Below, piece by piece: positions 1-10,856 of a DNA stretch of 64,000 bases; the stretch's first letter is position 1; each line of letters starts with the position of its first letter. Source of the DNA: Vombatus ursinus (taxonomy: Eukaryota > Chordata > Mammalia > Diprotodontia > Vombatidae); the NCBI RefSeq assembly GCF_900497805.2, contig NW_020954610.1, positions 35,680,835 to 35,744,834 of the forward strand, in the 5' to 3' direction. The translations under genes and the position numbers were made by a program. The notes under the pieces were generated by a model. That model searched no databases. It was not told the origin of the DNA and was given only the letters and a program-made list of their open reading frames with translations.

Positions 1-185
1 AACTTACCCTGTGCCCTCTATATAGCTATCTATATCAATACATACGTACATATAATTTTTTCCCCTCCAACTACCCTAATACTGACAAAGGTCTCATGAG
101 TTACAAATATCATCTTTCCATGCAGGAATGAAAACAGTTCAACCTTAATAAGTCTCTTATGATTTTCTCTTTCCTGTTTACCTCT

Positions 186-584
186 TCATGTTCCACTTGA
201 GTTTTGTATTTGAAAATCAAATTTTCTATTCAACTCTGGTCTTTTCATCAAGAATGCTTGAAAGTCCTCTATTTCACTGAATGACCATTTTTTCCCCTGA
301 AGAATTATACTCAGTTTTCCTGGGTAGGTGATTCTTGGTTGTAATCCTATCTCCTTTGCCCCCCAAAATATTATATTCCATGCCCTGCGGTCCCTTAATG
401 TAGAAGCTACTAAATCTTGTGTCATCTTGATTGTGTTTCCACAATACTTGAATTGTTTCTTTCTGGCTGCTTGTAATATTTTCTCCTTGACCTGGGAACT
501 CTGGAATTTGGCTACAATATTCCTAGGATTTTTCCTTTGGGGATCTCTTTCAGCAGGAGATTGGTGGATTCTTTCCATTTCCAT
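186..584 (-). pseudogene. L1 ORF1 C-terminal part (RNA-binding domain)
   Basis: 132 codons. PRNIVAKFQSSQVKEKILQAAR matches the start of the L1 ORF1p C-terminal domain in layout, shown by the PRNIV and KEKILQAARKK motifs. KLSIILQGKKWSFSEIEDFQ resembles the end, where a strand and helix close the domain. The stop at 186 is probably the natural ORF1 stop, since spacer-like sequence follows. Confidence 0.8.
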
Positions 585-760
585 TTTGCCTTCTGGTTCT
601 AAAATATCAGGACAGTTTTCCTTGATAATTTCTTGAAAGATGATGTCTAGGCTCTTTTTTTGATCATGGCTTTCAGATAGTCCAATGATTTTTAAATTCT
701 CTCTCCTGGATCTATTTTCCAGGTCAGTTGTTTTTCCAATGAGATATTTCCCATTGTTTT

Positions 761-1267
761 CTAATTTTTCATTCTTTTGGATTGTTTTACAGTGTCTTGA
801 TTTCTCATAAAGTCACTAGCTTCCAATTGCTCTATTCTGATTTTTAAGGAAGTATTTTCTTCAGTAATCTTTTGGACTTTCTTTTCCATTTGGCCAATTT
901 TGCTTTTTAAGGCATTCTTCTCCTCATTGGCTTTTTGGACCTCTTTTGCCATTTGGGTTAGGCTATTTTTTAAGGTGTTATTTTTTTCAGTATTTTTTTG
1001 GGTCTCCTTTAGCAAGCTGTTGACTTGTTTTTCATGATTTTCTTGCATTACTCTCAGTTTTTCCTCTACTTCTCTTACTTGTTTCTCAAAATCCCTCTTG
1101 AGCTCTTCCAAGGCCTGAGACTGATTCATATTTTTCTTGGAGGCTTTGGATGTAGAAGCTTTGGCTTCATTGTCTTCTTCTGGTTGTATGTTTTGATCTT
1201 CTTTCTCACCAAAGTAAAATAATATATTCTGACTCTTTTTGCACTGCTTACTCATGATCCCAACCAA
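761..1267 (-). pseudogene. L1 ORF1 N-terminal part (coiled-coil region), broken
   Basis: 168 codons open from MVGIMSKQCKKSQN to a stop at 761. It is rich in E, K, Q, N and L with repeated heptads (EKQVREVEEKLRVMQENHEK; LKSKIGQMEKKVQKI), as in L1 ORF1p trimer stalks. The RNA-binding part of ORF1 lies further along in another frame (584-186), so the reading frame is disrupted between them. The product would have been the L1 RNA-chaperone protein. Confidence 0.8.
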
Positions 1268-1303
1268 TTACTTGAGTTTTAAACTCTTTGTTAAAGTAAA
1301 AGT

Positions 1304-2040
1304 CTGCTTCCAATGTGAAGAGTGTACTGTCCCAAGCTTCAGGGGTTTGTAAAGCTGTTTTCAGAGGTACTTCTAGGGACCTATAAATTTTCCGTTCTTC
1401 CAAGGTGGTATGATAAGGGGCGAGGTGTTTCTCTCCACCACCACAACAAGTTCCACCACACTAGCACTCCTCCTCGCCCCAGGACCACCCCTCAGAACTG
1501 TGATCCAGATCCGAGCACCAGTAAAGCCAGATATTCCTGCCTCAGCCCTGGCAAAGAGATCCCTGCAATCCCCCTCTGATCAGCCATTTGATTCCCCCTC
1601 AGTCTGTGGGCGGGGAGCTCAGGAAAAAGCCCCGGGCCTGCTTCCAATGTGAAGAGTATACTGTCCCAAGCTTCAGGAGTTTGTAAAGCTGTTCTCAGAG
1701 GTACTTCTAGGGACCTGTAAATTTTCAGTTCTTCCAAGGTGCTATGATCAAGGGTGAGGTATTTCTTTCTTTCCTGGCCTGTGCTCCGGTCTATTAGTGA
1801 CCACAAGCGCTCTTTTCTGTCTTGGAACTGTGAGGAGGATTTCCTCTCCACTGCCACTACAAGCTTCACTGTGCCAGCCCTCCTCCTTGCCCCCGGATGG
1901 CCACCCACAACTGTGACCCAGATATAAGCATGGGCAAAGCAAGAGAATCCTGCATCAGCAAAGAGATCCCTGTAATCCCCCTCTGATCAGTCACTTGATT
2001 CCCCCTCAGTCTGTGGACCGGAAGCTCAGAAGGCAGCCAC
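1304..2040 (-). repeat. Two tandem ~334-base monomers in the L1 5'UTR
   Basis: The block beginning ctgcttccaatgtgaagag at 1304 recurs at 1638, an offset of 334 bases. Both copies share the gtacttctagggacct stretch, a cytosine-rich middle, and an end with ctctgatcag and ccccctcagtctgtgg. Copy 2 ends near 2040. The copies differ at scattered bases. Tandem promoter monomers are known from some L1 lineages, such as mouse. Confidence 0.85.
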
Positions 2041-2459
2041 CACCCCCAAGCTCAGAGAGTGGGGCTGGGACCCTGTGCTTCTCTCTTACCACCACAGAAA
2101 CAAACTTTTCCCAATGACCTTCTAAGTTGTCTTTGGCGTTCATGGGTTGAGAAGTCTGAAAACTACCACAGCTACCTGTGATTCAATCCTCTGAGGCCTG
2201 CTCCAGGTTCGCTGAGGCCTGCACGCCCATGCCAAACTGTGTTCCTCTCCCAGCCCAGTGGAATATACCTTTCCAATCAACCATCCAGGTTGTCTTGGGC
2301 TGGAAATTTGTTTCACTTTGTCTTTTTGTGGGTTTTGCTGCTTTAGAATTTGTTTACAGCCATTTTTTAGAGGTATTTGGAGGGGTTTGGTGGAGAGCTC
2401 AAACAAGTCACTGCTTTTACTCCACCATGTTGGCTCTGCCCCCCCCGTCAATTTTTCAA

Positions 2460-2585
2460 ACAGCAATTAATACCCCTACTACTCAAATTATTCTCAAAAA
2501 TCGAGAGAAAAAGTGCTCTACAAAACTCATTTAATGAGGCATATAGAGTCCTGATAGCCAAACTGAAGAAGGATAAAACAAAGAA
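2460..2585 (+). mobile_element. L1 ORF2 fragment
   Basis: Translates in the plus frame to LQNSFNEAYRVLIAKLKKDK, resembling the L1 reverse-transcriptase entry motif (SFYEA..LIPKP.KD). It is a short orphan piece next to the 5' end of the neighbouring L1. Confidence 0.6.
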
Positions 2586-2931
2586 TCTTTTTCCTCTTCT
2601 TATTTGTGATAGCTATGTCATCCTTTTAATTATTGAGTGGTTTAAAATTTTGAATTGATCCACTTTGAATTTATTATCATAAGTGGTATAATAATTGTGT
2701 CTAATCCTATTTTTCATAATCCTATTCAAATCTTCCAACATTTAAAAAAAGAATAATTAATGACTTTGTCATCTTGGATTTATCAAATTCTAGATGCTAA
2801 TATGCCTTTGTTTTTTGTTTTTTTTTTCCATTGATCTAGTTTTCAATTTTTTTTTATTCAGTTTCACATAGTTTGGATGATCACTATTTTGTAATACAAT
2901 TTGAGACATGGTGAAGTTTGATATCTGGAAC

Positions 2932-3176
2932 AATAACAGCAACAACTAGAATTTATATAGCATTTTAAAGTATGCAAAGCACTTTACGAATATTATCTCA
3001 TTTTATCATCAAAACAACCCACTAAAGTAGCTGCCTTGACAATACCCATTTTACAGATGAGGAAACTGAACCAGGCAAGTGACTTGTCACACAGTTGTGT
3101 CTGAGACTAGATTTGAACTCAAGTCTTCTGGATTCTAGGTCCAGTGTTTTTATCCACTATGCCACCTAGTTGCCTG
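2932..3176 (-). mobile_element. THER1/MIR-type CORE-SINE
   Basis: On the plus strand it shows the reverse of the element: aaagcactttacgaatattatctc, then ttttacagatgaggaaactga, then a tRNA-like head ending tatgccacctagttgcc. The core and head order is complete. Confidence 0.85.
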
Positions 3177-3669
3177 TATAAGTCCCCCTTAAATCCCTTC
3201 CCCACTCCAACATCCCCCACTCTACCTTTCCTATTCATATTCATAGCTATAGCACATAACTGCAATTCATACACATATTAAAATTTTATCTTAGTCTATG
3301 AAGTAGTTATTTGGTGTTTTGATTGATATTGAATTAAATACATAAATGTTAGATGAATCAAGAAGGTTTTTTGGTTTTTTCTTCCCTGTAGGGTTCATAA
3401 ACAGGTTGAACTAAATGATCTTCCATCTCTGAAATACTGTGATTCTAATAATTGGGATAGTATTGTCATCTTGAGTTGACTATATTGGCTCAGCCTAGCT
3501 AATATGTTGTCAGTTATTTAATTCTTCCTTTATTTCTGCTAGAATTTAATTTATAGTTGCATTTCCACAGGTTTCATATATGTGTTTGGTAGGTTAATGC
3601 CTATATACTTAATACATTTCACATCATTTTACATGGTATCTCTCTTTCTTGCTTGTTTGCTTTCTTGTT

Positions 3670-3968
3670 ATTTTTCTTTTCTTTTCTTTTCTTTTTTTTC
3701 AAGATTGAGTCTTCCTATTACACTAAGACTACATGTACAATGGTCTCTCACAGATTTGTTCCAAATGCTGATTGTCATGAAACTTTCACCCACTCTATTT
3801 TGGACCTGGGCTGCTTTGTTCCTCCTTAGGCAGCCTTGTGGCCCTCTACTCCTCAGAAATTTACTGTGTTAATGCCAGACTGGCTTTCACCCTACATTAG
3901 CTCACAATATCCCCTCACCCCCTACCCCAACTTGTGATTCACTAGCCTCAGCCTCCCTTAGTGGCTTT
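3670..3968 (-). pseudogene. 7SL RNA (SRP RNA) retropseudogene with A-tail
   Basis: Read on the minus strand the sequence follows 7SL RNA along nearly all its ~300 bases: a GGGAGGCTGAGGCTAG head near 3955, then the domain with CTAAGGAGGAAC and GCCCAGGTCC near 3810-3840, and a degraded end with GAGAGACCATTG and an A-rich tail (plus-strand T and TTTTC run, 3672-3698). Divergence is heavy, but the order and spacing of landmarks are kept, so this is a full-length copy and not an Alu-like dimer. The A-tail points to LINE-driven retroposition. Confidence 0.8.
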
Positions 3969-4305
3969 TATTAATATTCTTCTATAAATTTCTTCTGTTT
4001 TCAATTAGTGGCATAAAAGATGCTCGTGCTTTCTGTAGGTATTTGTTTACTTGGTTATTTTGATAGTCATTTGTTATCTCATCTTTTGCTGTGAATCTCT
4101 AAATAATCATATTATCTGCATATTAAAAGTTTAACCTTTTTGCTTGTTCTTATGCCCTTAATGTTTTTTCTTGCATTATTACTATTATTTCTAAAATTAA
4201 GTTAAATATTTATAGTGAGAAGAGACAGATATGGTTTATAAGTCTTGTTCTTAGTAAAAAGGCATCTCATTAGATTCATTACATTTCATGCTAGTTCTTG
4301 GTTTC

Positions 4306-4713
4306 AAGATATTCATCATGACAGCTAGGTGGTGCAACGGATAGAACACTGGCCCTGGAGTCAGGAGGACCTGAGTTCAAATCCAGGCTCAGACCAGACA
4401 CTTGACACTTACTAGCTGTGTGACCATGGGCAAGTCACTTAATCCCAATTGCCTTAAAAAAAAAAGATAAAACAGCTGGATTTGGAGTAAGAAGGCCTCA
4501 TTTCAATTCTGGCCCCTGCTTCTAAGCAGTAAGTAATTTCTGGGGCAGGTAGGTGGTGCAGTGGATAGAGCACCGGCCCTGGAGTCAGAAGAACCTGAGT
4601 TCAAATCTGGCCTCAGACATATAATACTTCCTAGCTGTGTGACTCTGGGCAAGCCACTTAACCCCAATTGCCTCACTAAAAAACAAAAACAAACAAAAAA
4701 GATACTCATCATG
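4306..4713 (+). mobile_element. Two WSINE1-type SINEs within one target-site duplication
   Basis: Copy 1 is 4321-4466, copy 2 about 4540-4698. Both have an A box (ggtggtgcaRYGGATAGA), a B box (gagttcaaatc), the gtgtgac..gggcaag segment and an A-rich tail after attgcct. A 15-base repeat, aagatattcatcatg at 4306-4320 and aagatactcatcatg at 4699-4713, flanks the whole pair. The 73 bases between the copies look like more SINE-derived sequence. Confidence 0.88.
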
Positions 4714-5638
4714 TTAAGGAAAAATCCTTCAATTCCAATATCTTAAAGTTTTATTTACATAGATGGATAATGTTCTTTATCAAATATTTTTTCTGTGTCC
4801 ATTGATATAATTACACTATTTGTATAGTTTTACCTATATGATTTATTGTCATTTTAAAAAATATTGATATATCTTTGTTTTCTTGATGCATGTTATACTT
4901 AATAATTTATTTTTTAAATGCATTGCTGGATTCTGTTTGCTATACTGGGTTTTTTGTATTTTTGAATGAATCAATTAAGCATTAATATTGATTATAGGGG
5001 TTTTTTTTTGCTTGTTCTTACTTTGTTTGGTTTGGGGATCTGTACCATATTTGCCTTCTTACAAAAATTAGGTAGAATATTGCATATATCTGGAATATTT
5101 GAAAATGGTTTATATAATATAAAAATATTTGTGTTTTGACTATATATGATAGAATTAACATTTAAACCTATCAAGATCAGGTTACATGATAGCTCATTAA
5201 TGGCCTTTAAACTTCTGAAATTTGTTTATTTATATTTTCTATCTTCTGATTTATGACTGAGTTTTATATTTGCTTAAATATTCATCTGTTTCTTTTGAGT
5301 TGTTGTTTGGTATATAGCTGCACATGACGGTCTCTAACAGTTTTCTCTTTTTTGCTTGGTTATGAAATCTTTTCTCTCATTTCTAATTTTCATAGTTTTA
5401 ACTCTCTCCTTTTTATTAAATAGGGAAATTATCCATTGATCATTTTTGTCTTTTCAGAAATAAATCTTCACTTTATTCTTAACTCACTTGTTCCTTTATT
5501 CTCTACATTAGTGATTTCTCTTATTTTACAATTTCCTTCTTTTATCTGCTTTTTGTAGGTTCATTTTAAATTTATTTAACTAAAAATACCTTATTATTTT
5601 TCCTTCTATAGTATTGTATTGAGTTAATCATGCTTGTT

Positions 5639-5896
5639 ATTGTTGTTGTTCAGTTGTTTCAGTTGTGTGTGACTCTCTATGACCCCATTTTGGGGTTTTC
5701 TTGGCAAAGATCCTGGAGTGATTTGCCATTTTCTTCCACAGCTCATTTTACAGATGAGGAACTGAGGTAAACAGGGTTAAGTGACTTGTCCAGGGTCACA
5801 CAGCTAGTAAGTGTCTGAGGCTGGATTTGAACTCAGGAAGATGAGTCTTCCTGACTCCAGGCCCAGTGCTCTATCCACTATACCAACCAGCTGCCC
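5639..5896 (-). mobile_element. MAR1-type CORE-SINE
   Basis: Reverse of a full MAR1: a gttgttgttcagttg tail end, ggggttttcttggcaaaga, ttttacagatgagga, cacacagctagtaagtgtct and the tRNA-like head. Target-site duplication taatcatgcttgtt (5625-5638) and taatcatatttgtt (5897-5910). Confidence 0.9.
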
Positions 5897-5910
5897 TAAT
5901 CATATTTGTT

Positions 5911-6830
5911 TATTTTTTCCACTTAATAGTATTTTATTTTTTCCAATTACAAGATAGTTTTTAATATTCACTTTTATAAGATTTTGAGTTCCAAATTTTT
6001 TTCTCCCTCCTTCCCTCCTCTCCTCCCTCCCCAAGACAGCAAGCAATCTGCTATAGGCTATACATATACAATCACATTAAACAAATTTTCACATTAGTTA
6101 TGTTGTGAAAAAAGAATCAGAACAAAAAGGGAAAATCACAAGAAAGGAAAAAAAGAAGAAAAAGTATGCTTCAATCTACATTCAGACTCCATAGTTCTTT
6201 CCTTGAATATGGATAGCATTTTCCATCATGAGTCTTTTGGAATTGTCTTAGATCATTGTGTTGCTGAGAAGAGCTAAGTCTATCAAAGCTGGTCATCACA
6301 CAATGTTGCTGTTACTGTGTACAGTGTTCTCCTGGTTCTACTCAATTTACTCAGCATCAGTTCATGTAAATCTTTCCAGGTTTTTATAAAATCCGCCCGC
6401 TCATCGTTTCTTATAGAACAATAGTATTCCATTACATTCATATACACAACTTGTTCAGCCATTCCCAAGTTGATGGACATCCCCTCAATGTTCAATTCTT
6501 TGCCCCCATAAAAAGAGCTGCTATAAATATTTTTGTACACCTTTTTTATGATCTTCTTGTGATATAGACCTAGTAGTGGTATTGTTGAATCAAAGGGTAT
6601 GCACAGTTTTATAGCCCTTTGGGTATAGTTCCAAATTGTTCTCCAGAAAGGTTGGATCAATTCACAACTCCACCAAGAATGCATTAGTGTTCCAATTTTC
6701 CCACATCTTCTCCAATATTTATCATTTTCCTTTTCTGTCATGTTAGTCAATCTGATCGCTGTGAGGTAGTATATCAGAGTTGTTTTAATTTGCATTTCTC
6801 TAATCCATAGTATATCAATTGATTAAAAGA
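5911..6830 (-). mobile_element. L1 3' end, 5'-truncated
   Basis: Minus strand 6795-6283 reads as the C-terminal part of L1 ORF2 (MQIKTTLIYYLT; HSWWSCELIQPFWRTIW; MEYYCSIRNDE), which matches the conserved CWW..L.QP.W and MEYY.AI landmarks. A 3'UTR follows down to an A-rich AATAAAATACTATTAAG end. The 5' break is near 6825. The ORF2 end carries one continuous 170-codon frame. Confidence 0.9.
6283..6795 (-). pseudogene. L1 ORF2 C-terminal fragment
   Basis: 170 codons from the end of the L1 endonuclease/reverse transcriptase protein. It carries the cysteine/tryptophan region (HSWWSCELIQPFW), the KNIYSSSFYGGKELNIEGMS stretch and MEYYCSIRNDE. The domains needed for activity are absent because the copy is truncated. 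Confidence 0.85.
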
Positions 6831-7059
6831 GTTAGCTTAATAACTCAGAACTGCCCCAAGACTTTCTTTCCTTTCTAGTTTACAAGTACATTTAATTATC
6901 TTGGATCTTATTATTTTCTATGCTCATTAAAACATGCTTTGAAGATAGCATTTCTTCATAAATTGCTTAAATTATCTTAATTTTCAAATTTCCACCTGCT
7001 ATTTTTGTTAAGTGATAATTAAGTGATAATCTGTTAATCCTTTCCATTACCCAAGTTCA

Positions 7060-7830
7060 TAACCTCAATCATGCTGTTTTCCTCCTCTTCATCCATCATA
7101 CATAATCATTTGCCAAGTCATGTCAATTCTATGTCAATAACATCTCTTGCATCTGTCCTTTTCTCTCTGCTCATGCCACAACCACTCTACTGCAAGATCT
7201 TGTTACTTTTTGCCTAGACGATCGCAGTATAACCTTCTCAACGGTCTTCCACCTTTCATTTCTCCTTTATTCAATTTTTCCTCCATATAGCTGACAAATT
7301 GATATTTCTATCTATGTCACTGCCCTTACCAAATAAGCTCTAGTTGTCCCCAGTTGCCTAAAGTATAAAATATAAACTCTTCTGTTTAGCTTTTGAAGTC
7401 TTTCAAAATTTGGCTCCAGTCTACCTTTCCAAGATCATTGTACATTATTCACCTCAAACTCTTTGGTCCAGCCGAGCTGACTTACTTGCTATTCATACAT
7501 GATGCCATCTCCCTTTGTGTCTCTGTGCCTTTGCATAGGGTGTACTCCACACCTGGAATGTATTAACTTCTCCCTTAGGTCTTGAGGAATCATTAAGTTC
7601 CTTAAGGATAAAGTCAACTGTATCCTCCTAAAACATGCTTTGTCTAATTTCCACAAGGTGTCAGTATCCTCTGTTACCTCAAAAAAATACTTTGTATTCA
7701 CTTATTTATACAGATTTTGTTACTTTCCAACAAAAATACATTTATTAAGAGAAGAGTTCATTTTATTTTTGTTTTTCATCCCTAATTCTTGGCACATAAT
7801 AGGAACTTAATAAATGCTTATGGAATAAAT
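7060..7830 (+). mobile_element. L2 LINE, 3' end
   Basis: Landmarks in order: ttgatatttctatctatgtcactgcc, aagtataaaatataaactc, ctacctttccaag, ctgtgcctttgcatagg with acctggaatgtat, and the L2 tail ggcacataataggaacttaataaatgc near 7791. No TSD seen; L2 is ancient and leaves none. Confidence 0.8.
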
Positions 7831-8349
7831 TTTTTTAATCTTTTTTTTTTCAAGTGCCATTGCCTCTCACTCGTATCTGAGGCATCCAAGACTATAATGT
7901 TAGAGTCCAAATACGGTAGGTCTATTGCCCTTGAATATAAGAAGAGTTTGTTTTAATAATCTTGACAACTCTATTCCATTTCTCTGTTGCTTTTCCACTC
8001 TGATTTTTGAATGCCCCTTAGGGACCAAGTGAGAGAAGGCTTAGGTTTTCTGGGAAGCTTATTTTCAGATCAACTTATTTAATTGTTAACTTTTTGTACA
8101 TCATATCCTAGCTTCTGTAATTGTCATGTTTCTAGACAAATCTTGCCAAATTCAAATGAATAGTTTTGTTGTTGGTGTTGGGTTTTTGTTTGTTTGTTTC
8201 TTTTGGTATATAATGCCCTTGTCTGCTGGTAGGATCATCTCCTTCTTCTTGTAGTCTTAAAGTTTAATAATTTAATGTGTGAAGATGAGTTGAAATTGTG
8301 GCTTTTTCATGTTGCCATCTTATGGATCCTATCTGTAGTTGTAATCTGT

Positions 8350-9000
8350 CTATTGTTTTCTATTTTTGAGATAAATTGTCTTGCATAATTTCCTGGAATA
8401 TAATTGTAAGACTCTTTTCTTCTTGTTCAGGAAAGCTAACAATTATTTTTGTTTTCCTGATCTGACCTGAAAATATGGACTTTGTGTGTCAGTTGCTTTC
8501 AAGACCTTTTTCCAGTTATATAATTTCCTGAGTTTGTTTTTCTTTTCCCCTCTTTACTACTCTTCTGTCTTCCAATAAAAAAATATTTCTTTTCATTGGA
8601 ATTATGCGGTTCAGTTTGATTATCATCTTGTCCTGAGATTGTTTAGTTTCACTATCATACTTTTTAATGTAATTTTACACTTGTTTTACTAATTTAATTT
8701 ATTCCTTTGATTAATCAGTGCATTTATTATATGTTTTATTGTCTAAATTTTTTTTTACTTAGTGTAAATGCTAATGTTATTGTTTCAGTATATTTTTCTT
8801 CCAATGATTGTATCTTTGCCTTTTTCAAGATATGTTTTCATTGTATTGAAACTTGCCTTTTTCTCTCATTCTTTTGCATGATTTTGAAATTTTCATAAAA
8901 AATTAAACTAAATTTGCTTTTTTATTGTTTTATTGCTCTTTTTGAGGAGATATTGAGTTGAGTCTCTTCTAATCTCTCACTCCATCATCTTTCTGGAATT
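8350..9000 (-). mobile_element. Old L1 or HAL1 5' region (5'UTR and ORF1 remnants)
   Basis: At 8970-9000 the minus strand begins ATTCCAGAAAGATGATGGAG, matching the 5' start of the element at 20244-22857. Sequence at 8385-8560 mirrors the ORF1 middle of both better-kept elements. Stretches between are T-rich and diverged. No useful open frame remains. Whether it is L1 or HAL1 is not clear. Confidence 0.5.
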
Positions 9001-9104
9001 TTCAATTGATTGATAAATGATTGGATTTGGTTACAAATAGGCCTAGAGGTCTATAAAATAGCATAACTAGACATGGTTCAATTTCCTTCTTGGTTCCAAT
9101 GGTT

Positions 9105-9225
9105 TGATGGTTCCTTATTTTATAAATGATGAAACTGAAGTTCATAGGTGTTAAATTAGGGACAGTGGGAAGACTAAAATCTAGGTCTCCAATTTCTAGG
9201 ATCACTTCTTCCCATTATACTATGT
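9105..9225 (-). repeat. MIR-type SINE fragment
   Basis: ttttataaatgatgaaactga followed at the usual distance by a degraded tRNA-like head (tctaggatcacttcttccca). Partial. Confidence 0.55.
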
Positions 9226-9375
9226 TTTTATAGCAGTTGTTTTAGAATTCAATTCAATTGCAGTATATGTCATTTTCAGGAAAAACTTTTCTATGGAATT
9301 GTGACACCTAATATCCTGAACATGGGTTCTTCAAAGAAGGAAAAAAGCTGGTCACCATTTCTTGATCATTTAGAC

Positions 9376-9555
9376 CAGTGGTATCAAATTCAAATAGTGT
9401 GGCCCTGTGGGCTACATATTAACTTAGAATAACATAAATTAACATTATCTATGTTTCATTGTATTTTTATTTATTTTGTTAAACATTTCCCAATTACATT
9501 AAATCTGGTTTAGGAGTTTTGTGGTGACCCACAGACTACAAGTTTATCACCTCTG
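9376..9555. mobile_element. hAT-type MITE, family A, with 8-base TSD
   Basis: 180 bases with terminal inverted repeats cagtggtatcaaatt and agtttatcacctctg. Flanks atttagac (9368-9375) and acttagac (9556-9563) make an 8-base target duplication with one mismatch, the hAT signature. There is no coding capacity. Related copies lie at 15401-15856 and 31547-31728. Confidence 0.85.
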
Positions 9556-9841
9556 ACTTAGACTATTACATACTGATTTAACTTGTTTCTATGCATTGAT
9601 GAAAGCTCTTTAACTGAGCTCAACTGAAAATTCAGCCTGAATCTTTTTGCAATCATCTAATTGCTACTCTCTTAGGATATTCCACAGTCATTTAAGGAAT
9701 ATTGAGTTTTACTCGGAATTGACTTTTTTGTGTACTGGATTATTGATTCCCTACTCTTTATAATTAGATTGCATCTTAGTCCTGTTTTCCTATTCTCCTT
9801 TATAGGCATATTCTCATATAGACTTCACATTAACTACAAGT

Positions 9842-10032
9842 TAATAGTGATTATAAAACACTTTACCTTATTATGATCCCTATAAAACCTTATAAGGTAG
9901 GTAATTCATTAACCTCATTTTTCATATAAGCAAAGTGATACTCAGGGAGGCTGTAACCTTTTCAGTCACAAATCTAGTAAGTGATAGAGTTTGGATTCTA
10001 ACCCAAGCTTTCTGCCAAATAAGTCCAGCTTT
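9842..10032 (-). repeat. THER1/MIR-type CORE-SINE
   Basis: aaaacactttaccttattat, then taaggtaggta, an A-rich core, gtcacaaatctagtaagtgatag and a worn tRNA-like head. All landmarks are in the reverse order of the element. Confidence 0.7.
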
Positions 10033-10254
10033 TGTTTTCTCTCCACCTTACTCATGTCAATATGCCAGTCATATAAAAGTATTTTAGAATCTTTAGTAGT
10101 GCCTTGTGTGCTGTAGTAGGCAGTAAAATATTTGTAGAGTGAATGAATTCAATTAATTTCCATCCAGCAACACTAACTGAGCGCCTACCACTAGCTGAGT
10201 AACTGAACAAGTCACTTAAACTTTCTAAGCTTTATTGGCGATATCCTCTAGAAG

Positions 10255-10690
10255 TCTATCAAACAACAGGCATTTAATAAACACCCACTATTTTGTAGGT
10301 CATTGAGCTAGCCACTGGGAATAGAAATACAAAGAGTAAAACAATCTCTACTCACAAGGAGCTTTGCTGTTATAAATATATTGGTGTTTTCACGATGTGT
10401 GTGATTATGACAACTTGTTAATTTAGGCAAGTCAGATGGACCAATGTTGAGTTTTATGTCTTTAGTCCAGAGACTAAGGTACACTAAGTAAGAATGGAAG
10501 AGCTCATCAGTGGAAGGTTCGCCACTAAGTAATGAGGGTTGCCACCATGACTCATGAAGGCTGTTAAAGCATGGAACTGATTCAATGCAGTTAAATTCTG
10601 CAAACATATCAAATACCTGTAATGTGAAAGACACTGTGTTGGGTACTAAAGATACAAACAGAAATATGACACAGACTCTTCTTCTGGGCA
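10255..10690 (-). repeat. L2 3'-end pieces
   Basis: Two L2 tails in reverse: ggcatttaataaacacccactat at 10270 with ctcacaaggagct, and atacctgtaatgtgaaagacactgtg at 10610. The 200 bases between them (about 10376-10575) match nothing I recognise. Confidence 0.55.
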
Positions 10691-10856
10691 TAAGGCAATG
10701 TAAACAAGAGAGAATGATACAAGGAAGAGTTAGGTAAATGTAAAGTAGGGCTCCAATTAAAATGTTATGTCAAGTATGAGTGGGAAGAGATCAGTCTGAC
10801 CTGGAGGTGCAGGGTGGGGGAGATGGAGTGGGAAAAATAAAGAAAGATTTAGTTAG

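Larger units (their letters stand above)
1..2446 (-). mobile_element. L1 retrotransposon, 5' half (5'UTR, ORF1, start of inter-ORF spacer)
   Basis: The minus strand starts at about 2446 with a G-rich head then CAGAGCCAACATGGTGGAG, a typical L1 5'UTR start. ORF1 pieces follow at 1267-761 (coiled coil with heptads, beginning MSKQCKKSQN) and 584-186 (RNA-binding C-terminal domain with PRNIVAKFQ and AAR). They lie in different frames, so ORF1 is broken at least once. Bases 1-185 look like the spacer before ORF2. The element runs off the window's left edge, so ORF2 and the 3' end are not visible. Confidence 0.88.
2780..5624 (-). mobile_element. Old L1, ORF2 region, broken up by later insertions
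   Basis: Segments near 2780-2930, 3290-3640, 4000-4305 and 4714-5624 read in order as antisense L1 ORF2; several phrases match the L1 at 53965-56862 (for instance ttgatga/tttgtagtatagtttgag and the ggtattttgattgatat stretch). It is interrupted by a THER1/MIR SINE, a 7SL pseudogene and a pair of WSINEs. Heavy divergence and no open frame suggest great age. Confidence 0.65.

Noticed and set aside
1492-1908. 138-codon minus frame upstream of the L1 ORF1
   Set aside because: Lies in the L1 5'UTR monomers; a chance frame through GC-richer promoter sequence.
4503-4746. Open frames across the WSINE pair (both strands)
   Set aside because: They lie inside SINE bodies and reappear in other SINE copies; translation of tRNA-derived sequence, not genes.
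10308-10691. 127-codon minus frame
   Set aside because: Spans two L2 tips and unrecognised sequence; no domain, and L2 parts are ancient non-coding 3' ends.
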